DNA from: DASRAP01 sp035277145
GTDB taxonomy: Bacteria > Gemmatimonadota > Gemmatimonadetes > Gemmatimonadales > Gemmatimonadaceae
DNA length: 28,659 nucleotides
Assembly: GCA_035277145.1 (NCBI GenBank)
Contig: DATELA010000017.1
Location: 1 to 28,659 of the forward strand
Direction of reading: 5' to 3'
Under the pieces are notes generated by a model. The model was not told the origin of the DNA and did no database searches. It saw only the letters and a list, made by a program, of their open reading frames with translations. Shown piece by piece: positions 23,552 to 28,659 of the stretch (the stretch's first letter is position 1; each line of letters begins with the position of its first letter). The translations under genes were made by a program, and so were the position numbers.

Positions 23552-24880
23552 ATGACGAGCGCCATGAATACTCTTCGAACATCCGTCGTAGTTGCCGGCG
23601 CGGAACATCCGCAAAGCCTGCCGATCATTCGCGGACTTGGGCGCGCCGGATTGAATGTCATCGCAGGTGGCCGCAACCCTGACAGTATTGGATTTCGTTC
23701 GCGCTACACGAGCGATTCCTTCTGCTATCCGTCCCCAGGCGAAGATCAGTCTGGCTTTGTTGCGGAAATCCTGAGTGCAGCGCGACGCGCGGGTGCGGAT
23801 GTCATCGTGCCCGCGTCGCCGGCTGCGTTCACCGCGTTGATCGAATCTCGCGCGTCGATCGAGCACCGTGTGCGTCTCGCAGTGCCACCGTCGACGTCGT
23901 TGGCATATGCGTTGGACGTCACGCGCGCGTTCGCGCTCGCCGCAGAATTGGGCATCGCGGCACCGCGATGGTGCATCGGGCCGAGCATTCCGGACATTCT
24001 GCGCAATGCGTCGGCGTTGACTGCGCCACTTGTGGTGCGTCAGCGCGGGCGCAGTCGCGCGTTTCAATTACCGGAGTGGTCGGGACTCGCCACGAGTATT
24101 CGCGTTGCGCCGAATCAGGATGCGCTGCGGCGGATACTCGAGCCGTTGTGGGATCATGCGGGATCGCTCGTGGTGCATGAAGCAACCCAGGGCGTCGGCC
24201 GGTCAGTAACCGGCGTGTGGTTCCGCGGTCAGCCGATTTCAATGATTGCGTATGAACGGGAACGGCAATGGCTGCGGCTGGGCGGCGCGAGCGTTGTGCG
24301 GCGAACCATTCGTCTCGATGAAGCACTTGCGAGCACCGTAACGCGTTTGTTCGAACGCGCGGCGTGGCACGGCGTCGGTACGGTTGAGTTTGCGTACGAT
24401 CGTCGCGCGGACTCGTACGTGCTGACGGGAATGAGCGGACGATTTCAGACAGCGGCGGCGTTGTGTCTGGCGGCGGGAATGAACTTGCCATTGCACGCGG
24501 TGTCGGCGCATCTGGGGAATCCGCAGCCCGAGCGCGCGCGATATCGAGTGGGTGTGCGATCGCGTTGGTTGCGCGGCGACGTGCAGGCGACGTGGGACGC
24601 GTTAGCCCCGCGGCGTAGCGGACCCGTCGTGGCGGCTGCGATGAAATCGCGCGCCGTGTGGCGATTCATTCGCGATTTCGGCCGTCCGATGTACTACGAC
24701 GAGTTTGCTGCGGATGACGCGATGCCGGCGGTGGTGACGGTTGGATCGCTGACAGCGCAAACGTTCAAGGCGATAGGACGGATGTTGATGGGACTGGTCA
24801 GACTGGTCATTGGTTCACCAGAACCGGCGCCCGTTCGCCGGCCAAAACCGAGCGCAACGCGAGCGGAGCAGAGCGTGTAG
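23552..24880 (+). CDS. ATP-grasp-fold protein with missing metal ligands
   Basis: 442 residues, similar to ATP-grasp carboxylate-amine ligase-like proteins found in polysaccharide loci. An N-terminal Rossmann-like part (TSVVVAGAEHPQSLPIIRGLGRAGLNVIAGG) precedes the ATP-grasp core (about 120-320). One metal-site Glu is kept (E279 in GTVEFAYD), but the second motif, EINPRF in relatives, is GMSGRF (293-298), losing Glu and Asn. The usual ATP-binding Lys before the glycine loop appears as Arg (LVVRQRGRS). The C-terminal 120 residues are basic with a hydrophobic stretch near 402-414. The start may be the ATG at 23564 rather than 23552. Probably non-catalytic or altered; function unknown. Confidence 0.7.
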   Translation: MTSAMNTLRTSVVVAGAEHPQSLPIIRGLGRAGLNVIAGGRNPDSIGFRSRYTSDSFCYPSPGEDQSGFVAEILSAARRAGADVIVPASPAAFTALIESRASIEHRVRLAVPPSTSLAYALDVTRAFALAAELGIAAPRWCIGPSIPDILRNASALTAPLVVRQRGRSRAFQLPEWSGLATSIRVAPNQDALRRILEPLWDHAGSLVVHEATQGVGRSVTGVWFRGQPISMIAYERERQWLRLGGASVVRRTIRLDEALASTVTRLFERAAWHGVGTVEFAYDRRADSYVLTGMSGRFQTAAALCLAAGMNLPLHAVSAHLGNPQPERARYRVGVRSRWLRGDVQATWDALAPRRSGPVVAAAMKSRAVWRFIRDFGRPMYYDEFAADDAMPAVVTVGSLTAQTFKAIGRMLMGLVRLVIGSPEPAPVRRPKPSATRAEQSV

Positions 24881-24890
24881 GGTTGAGGCG

Positions 24891-24910
24891 GTAGGCTGTA
24901 GGCTGTAGTG
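24891..24910 (+). repeat. Heptamer repeat cluster (GTAGGCT)
   Basis: GTAGGCT repeated twice and followed by GTAG, just after the stop of the ATP-grasp gene. Same orientation and 7-base period as the GTAGTCT cluster at 25739-25770, so the two directly flank the DUF4159 gene. Confidence 0.7.
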
Positions 24911-25013
24911 GTGTTGAGGGAAAGGTGGGTGAGCGCGGCCCCCCGTTCCCTTCGCCCCACGATTCGCTACACCCATTGGCCAGACCGTCTCCTGCAGCGA
25001 GCTTTGTTCGACG

Positions 25014-25718
25014 ATGCGTCAATTCAACCGGCGCGAGTTCTTGCGGAGTGCAGGGCTGGCAGCGGCGGCGGCGTGGATTCCGGTCGACGAGCCGCGCGAC
25101 GGGCACGAGTTTGTTTTCGCGCGCTTACGCTACGACTCGGGCGACTGGGACTACAATCCGAAAGTCTGCGCGAACGTGCTGGACGCCGTCGTGCAATACA
25201 GCACGATTCCGGTGCATCAGCAGGAAGTCGTCATTACCGCGGACTCCGCCGAACTCACGGCGTTCCCGTTCTTGTTCATGACCGGACACAAACTCGTGCG
25301 ATTCAGCGCGCGCGAACGTGCGGGGATCGTGAAGTACGTCGAGAACGGTGGCGTGTTGTTCTCAGATGATTGCAATCACGACATCGACGGCTTGTACGCA
25401 AAGAGTTTCGAAGCAGAAATGAAACGTGCGTTCGCTGGACCGGGTGTGCTCGACAAGATCCCCAACCGGCATCCGTTGTATCGCGCATTCTTCCGTTTCC
25501 CCGACGGACCACCGCAGACGAGTCACGAGTTGAACGGTTGGGGCGACGACATCGTGCACGACTACTTGCGCGGCATCGAGCACCGCGGCCGGCTCGGCGT
25601 GATCTACTCGAACAAGGATTACGGGTGCGAGTGGGACTACGACTGGCGCAACAAAAGATTCCGCGCGCGAGACAACACGCAGTTTGCGGTGAATCTCGTT
25701 GTGTATGCGATGACGTAG
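25014..25718 (+). CDS. Tat-exported DUF4159 protein
   Basis: 234 residues. A twin-arginine signal is at the N-terminus (RREFLRSAGLAAAAAW, about 6-21). The rest is a DUF4159 domain: FARLRYDSGDWDYNPKVCANVL, then FPFLFMTGHKLVRFS, then VENGGVLFSDDCNHDIDGLY, and a C-terminal GVIYSNKDYGCEWDYDW. The domain resembles the glutamine-amidotransferase-like fold in outline (inferred); no enzymatic activity is known for DUF4159. Elsewhere it often accompanies MoxR/BatA-type gene clusters, none of which are here. Exported in folded state if the Tat signal is real, possibly with a cofactor or metal. Confidence 0.82.
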   Translation: MRQFNRREFLRSAGLAAAAAWIPVDEPRDGHEFVFARLRYDSGDWDYNPKVCANVLDAVVQYSTIPVHQQEVVITADSAELTAFPFLFMTGHKLVRFSARERAGIVKYVENGGVLFSDDCNHDIDGLYAKSFEAEMKRAFAGPGVLDKIPNRHPLYRAFFRFPDGPPQTSHELNGWGDDIVHDYLRGIEHRGRLGVIYSNKDYGCEWDYDWRNKRFRARDNTQFAVNLVVYAMT

Positions 25719-25738
25719 GGGTGGTTGGTGGGGAGCTT

Positions 25739-25770
25739 GTAGTCGGTAGTCTGTAGTCTGTAGTCTGTGG
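25739..25770 (+). repeat. Heptamer repeat cluster (GTAGTCT), left arm
   Basis: One GTAGTCG and three GTAGTCT units in tandem, then GTGG, 20 bases after the DUF4159 stop. An inverted cluster of the same heptamer follows the S23-family gene at 26239-26266. Confidence 0.8.
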
Positions 25771-25776
25771 TGGAAA

Positions 25777-25793
25777 CGGCGTCGCTGACGCCG
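25777..25793 (+). repeat. 7-bp hairpin beside the heptamer cluster
   Basis: CGGCGTC-GCT-GACGCCG is a perfect stem with a 3-base loop, 6 bases after the left heptamer cluster; GACGCCGC recurs at 25798. It may be part of the same repeat element or a terminator lacking a T-tract. Confidence 0.45.
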
Positions 25794-25839
25794 CGATGAC
25801 GCCGCTTGCTAGCGTGTTATCGACTCCACCCAACACACC

Positions 25840-26226
25840 GTGCCCCTTTCAACTTTCGAAGAGCTTGTTGTCTGGCAGAAATCGATGAATCTCGTGATCG
25901 AGGTTTATCAGATCACTTCTTCGTTTCCCGCTGCCGAACGCTTCGGCCTGACGTCACAGCTCAGACGCGCGGCGTGCTCAGTGCCCGCCAACATCGCCGA
26001 GGGGTTCGGTAGAACGACAACGGGCGAGTTCCTGAACCAGGTGTCGGTTGCACGCGGGTCGCTGAATGAAGTCTCGACATTCTGCAGCATCAGTATGCGC
26101 CTGGGCTTCACCACGGCAGGACAGCTTGCAGCAACTCGTGAGTCGATCGAGGAGATCGGACGAATGTTGGTGCGGCTGCGGCAAAGTCTGCAGAAAAGGA
26201 AAGGGGCCAAGGCGCGACTGCCCTGA
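25840..26226 (+). CDS. Four-helix-bundle protein, S23/IVP family
   Basis: 128 residues from a GTG at 25840. Typical of the family: FEELVVWQKSMNLVIEVYQIT, FGLTSQLRRAACSVPANIAEGFGR, FLNQVSVARGSLNEVSTF, then a final helix and a basic tail (QKRKGAKARLP). The family was first found inside intervening sequences of 23S rRNA genes, but solitary copies are common; a related fold is the accessory protein of diversity-generating retroelements. There is no rRNA or reverse transcriptase here. The gene is enclosed by inverted heptamer clusters, suggesting it travels as a small unit. Molecular function is unknown; nucleic-acid binding is the usual proposal. Confidence 0.9.
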   Translation: MPLSTFEELVVWQKSMNLVIEVYQITSSFPAAERFGLTSQLRRAACSVPANIAEGFGRTTTGEFLNQVSVARGSLNEVSTFCSISMRLGFTTAGQLAATRESIEEIGRMLVRLRQSLQKRKGAKARLP

Positions 26227-26238
26227 CCCCGAGTCCCA

Positions 26239-26266
26239 CTACCGACTACAGACTACTCGCTACTCG
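26239..26266 (-). repeat. Heptamer repeat cluster, right arm (inverted)
   Basis: Four units on the minus strand (CGAGTAG, CGAGTAG, TCTGTAG, TCGGTAG), i.e. the GTAGTCT heptamer in the opposite orientation to 25739-25770. It ends 3 bases from the stop codon of the TldD-like gene. Confidence 0.75.
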
Positions 26267-26269
26267 CTG

Positions 26270-27973
26270 TCAATCAAACGCCGCGCCAACCATGATGTTC
26301 CGAATCAGCAACCAGGGGCTGCCGTGACTAATGCTATTCGTCTGCGTCGGCTGCCCCTTCGCGTCACCGCCCGTACCGTGCATCTCGTATTCGTTCGGAC
26401 CGGTGACCGCGTCGAGATTCGCCCAGAAATCCGTCGTGATCGCATTGTACGTCACGTCCGTCACCTGACGCGTGATCTTGCCGTCCTTGATCTCCCAGAA
26501 GATGTGGCCACCGAACTGGCCGTTGTATCGCTGCTGGTCGATCGAATAACTGCCGCGCCCATCGATCATCACGCCGTTCTTCACGTTCGCGATCAGGTCC
26601 GCCTTGCTCGGTGAACCAACCGGACCCGCGTCGAGATGCACGTTCGGCATGCGCAGGAACGGATAGTCGCGCCATGAACTGCCGAAGGTACAACCGCGGC
26701 TGAAGTCTTCATTGATGTACTGCGCCGTCTCGCGATTCGTCTGTGTGCCGACGAGAATGCCCTCGCGAACAATCGGCCATTCCATGCACTTCACGCCGTC
26801 GTCATCGTAACCGATGCTGCCGATGCCCCGATCGGTCTTGGACGCCGTGATGTTGAAGTGTTTCGAACCGTACTTGAGCTTGCCGATATCGGGCACTTTG
26901 ATGAAGCTCGTGCCCGCGTAGTTCGCTTCGTAACCAACGATACGATCGAGCTCCGTCGGATGCGCAACGATTTCGTGAATCGTGAGCATCGCGTGCGACG
27001 GCGACAGAATCAGATCGCGCAATCCGCTCGAACCAAGCGGCTTCGCGGTACACATCTCGACGGCGTCCGTCGCGTACTCTTCCGCCTTGGCGAGATAGTT
27101 ACTCTCGTCCGCAATTTCCCAGCCGGCGCACCCCGGCACACCGGGACAATTGCGCGTCTTCGTCACATCACCCACGCGCGCCGTCACGCTCATGTTCGGC
27201 GACGTGGTGAAGATTTCCTGCTCGATATACGAACCGACGCTCGACGCGAAATACCGCCATTCGTAATTCGTGTTGCACGAAACATTCACGGCGGTCACGC
27301 CCTGCACTTTGCTCGCCTTGTCGACGATCGCCTGCGCCCACGCCTGCTTGTCCGTTTGCGACACGTTGCGCGGGTCCTTCTTCATCGGCGTGACGTAATT
27401 CACGACATACGGCGGAACGTTCGCGAGTTTGAGATCAGCTTTCTTCGCGATCGCGCTCGCTTTCGCAACCTCCGACGCGACGCGTGTAATGCGGCGCAGT
27501 TCGTCTTCCGTCACGATCGGGCTGCTCGCGAATCCCCACACACCGCTGTGAATCACGCGAACACCGAACCCGCCTGACTGACGTTCAGCATCCGTCGGAA
27601 TTCCACCGGGACCACTGCCGCGCCCGCCGCCACCACCACCACGGCCGCCGCGTCCTCCTCCCCCAGCCCCACCGCCACCACCACCGCCGCCGCGACCGCC
27701 GCGACCACCACCGCCGCCTTCACCGCCGGCGGCGTTGAAGTTCGCGGTGCCACCGCCCAGCGCGGTCGTCATGGTGAAGCGCACGTCGGCGTAACTACAG
27801 CCGGCGAGTTTCGCTTCACCGAGCACGATGTCGGAGAGTCCTTTGAACTTCGACGCGCGTGCGTCACGCGTCGGCGATGTCGCGATCAGATCGTTGATCA
27901 GATCGCGCGAATACATCGCGAGCGCAGCCGACGCGCCCATGCCTTTGATGAACGTGCGGCGTGACGTGCTCAT
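26270..27973 (-). CDS. tldD: Tat-exported TldD-like metalloprotease
   Basis: 567 residues. Twin-arginine signal SRRTFIKGMGAS at 4-15, an unusual location because E. coli TldD is cytoplasmic. The metal site is HEIVAH at 333-338 (HExxxH, the TldD signature) in a conserved stretch ending GYEANYAGTSF. Other TldD features are GVRVIHSGVWGFASS near 137-151, VREGILVGTQTNRETA and RGCTFGSSW. A glycine/arginine-rich insert spans about 83-124, in the loop just before GVRVI; it is encoded by CCA/CCG-type triplet runs on the + strand and is absent from E. coli TldD. TldD with TldE degrades or matures peptides. The start overlaps the stop of the TldE-like gene by ATGA, so the two should form a heterodimer. 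Confidence 0.88.
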   Translation of the reverse strand: MSTSRRTFIKGMGASAALAMYSRDLINDLIATSPTRDARASKFKGLSDIVLGEAKLAGCSYADVRFTMTTALGGGTANFNAAGGEGGGGGRGGRGGGGGGGGAGGGGRGGRGGGGGGRGSGPGGIPTDAERQSGGFGVRVIHSGVWGFASSPIVTEDELRRITRVASEVAKASAIAKKADLKLANVPPYVVNYVTPMKKDPRNVSQTDKQAWAQAIVDKASKVQGVTAVNVSCNTNYEWRYFASSVGSYIEQEIFTTSPNMSVTARVGDVTKTRNCPGVPGCAGWEIADESNYLAKAEEYATDAVEMCTAKPLGSSGLRDLILSPSHAMLTIHEIVAHPTELDRIVGYEANYAGTSFIKVPDIGKLKYGSKHFNITASKTDRGIGSIGYDDDGVKCMEWPIVREGILVGTQTNRETAQYINEDFSRGCTFGSSWRDYPFLRMPNVHLDAGPVGSPSKADLIANVKNGVMIDGRGSYSIDQQRYNGQFGGHIFWEIKDGKITRQVTDVTYNAITTDFWANLDAVTGPNEYEMHGTGGDAKGQPTQTNSISHGSPWLLIRNIMVGAAFD

Positions 27974-28659
27974 GGCGACACCGCCGGCGAAACTGATGTC
28001 ATGTAAAACTCCTCGATGCGTACAGGAGGTACGAGCGCGGTTCCGCCGCCGTCGTACGATTCGCCCGTGTGAATCGGCACAGGTTTGCCGACGAGCGTCA
28101 GGTTATTGTAGCCGACTAGCGGCGACATATTCCAACGGAAATTCTGCACGGGCCCGACGATTTCTCCGTTCTCGATCAGGAACAAACCGTCGCGCGTCAT
28201 TCCCGTGTTCAGCAGCGGCTGACCAACGGCAGGCACGCCGCGGATATACCAGAAGAACGTGACGAGCAGACCACGCCGCGTCTGCTTCACCATCTCATCG
28301 ATCGAAAGATTCGAGCCTTCCTGCACCAGGCTCATGTTCACATTCGCGGGCTGCTGGCCCATCGCGCCGAGCATGCCTTTGTTCACCCACGTCACCGGTT
28401 TTGCGGGACGGTTGTCGCCAAGAATTGGCGTCTGGCGCAAAATCGAATTGCCGATGTCGCTCTTCAGTGTGAAGAGATCGCTGAAGACCTTGTCGCCGAC
28501 TTTCTTGCCTTGCAGGAACGTATTGCCGCCGGCATTCAGTCCGGCCGCGCCGCCACCACCACCGCCACGACCACCGGCCGCAGTGGAATCGCCCGCGGCT
28601 GCCGCATCACCGCCGCCGCCGAGGCGCCCACCACCACCACCGCCACCTCCGCCCCCACA
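27970..28659 (-). CDS. TldE/PmbA-like partner subunit (partial, N-terminus outside window)
   Basis: The frame stays open from the stop at 27970 to the window edge (229 residues, start missing). The visible part has GNTFLQGKKVGDKVFSD, then LFTLKSDIGNSILRQTPI, SIDEMVKQTRRGLLVTFFWYIR, TRDGLFLIENGEIVGPVQNFRWN and a C-terminal PPVRIEEFYMTSVSP, matching the catalytically inactive C-terminal half of TldE/PmbA proteins. No HExxxH is present in the visible part. At its upstream end is a second glycine-rich run (about 28530-28659), like the insert in the TldD-like partner. The ATGA overlap with the TldD-like gene indicates coupled synthesis. An ATG at 28440 is internal and not the start. Confidence 0.85.
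   Translation of the reverse strand, partial: CGGGGGGGGGGRLGGGGDAAAAGDSTAAGGRGGGGGGAAGLNAGGNTFLQGKKVGDKVFSDLFTLKSDIGNSILRQTPILGDNRPAKPVTWVNKGMLGAMGQQPANVNMSLVQEGSNLSIDEMVKQTRRGLLVTFFWYIRGVPAVGQPLLNTGMTRDGLFLIENGEIVGPVQNFRWNMSPLVGYNNLTLVGKPVPIHTGESYDGGGTALVPPVRIEEFYMTSVSPAVSP

Noticed and set aside
25739..26266. Possible CRISPR array from tandem short repeats
   Set aside because: Units are 7 bases with no spacers; there are no cas genes.
26858..27577. 239-codon plus-strand frame antisense to the TldD-like gene
   Set aside because: Arg/His-rich shadow; the minus-strand frame carries HExxxH and TldD motifs.

Overview
The window is GC-rich chromosomal DNA with dense, often translationally coupled genes, many GTG starts (one TTG) and almost no intergenic space. 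There is no rRNA, tRNA, CRISPR array, transposase or phage gene that I can see. The gene content (M1 aminopeptidase, M55 D-aminopeptidase, Tat-exported TldD/TldE-like pair, DUF4159, PEGA and FlgD-Ig-like proteins, solitary four-helix-bundle S23 gene, GTAGTCT heptamer repeats) suggests Gemmatimonadota or a related phylum. That assignment is inference from gene style; no marker gene is present.

Layout. 49-2649 (+): secreted M1 metallopeptidase. 2652-8217 (-): a tight five-gene run, read from high to low coordinates: PLP-dependent Cys/Met enzyme, M55 D-aminopeptidase, NhaC-like antiporter, sugar-1-phosphate nucleotidyltransferase, galactokinase-like GHMP kinase. The last two overlap and look like a sugar-activation pair. 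8311-8907 (+): HAD phosphatase. 8913-11372 (-): PEP synthase. 11643-13063 (+): a coupled pair of envelope proteins (PEGA domain; FlgD-Ig-like domain).

13052-18044 (-): a complete stressosome module rsbR-rsbS-rsbT-rsbX, continuing by overlapping stop/start codons into a sigma-54 enhancer-binding protein with a dead receiver domain, and then a TPR protein. No rsbU, rsbV, rsbW or sigB is present, so the natural reading is that the partner switch controls the sigma-54 activator. I consider this the most interesting system in the window.

18498-24880: a signalling/exopolysaccharide region. It holds a degenerate receiver-GGDEF protein, a CpsD/BY-kinase-like protein that has lost the P-loop lysine, an NtrC-type response regulator with an intact receiver coupled to a soluble histidine kinase, a polyprenyl-phosphate sugar phosphotransferase, and an ATP-grasp-fold protein without its metal ligands. 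Palindromes and a candidate sigma-54 promoter lie in the intergenic gaps. Four proteins in neighbouring transcription units keep their folds but lack catalytic or phospho-acceptor residues, which suggests binding or sensor roles.

25014-28659: a Tat-exported DUF4159 protein, a four-helix-bundle S23-family gene bracketed by inverted clusters of a 7-bp repeat, then a TldD-like protease and the C-terminal part of its TldE/PmbA-like partner, which runs off the window end. Both carry long glycine-rich inserts.
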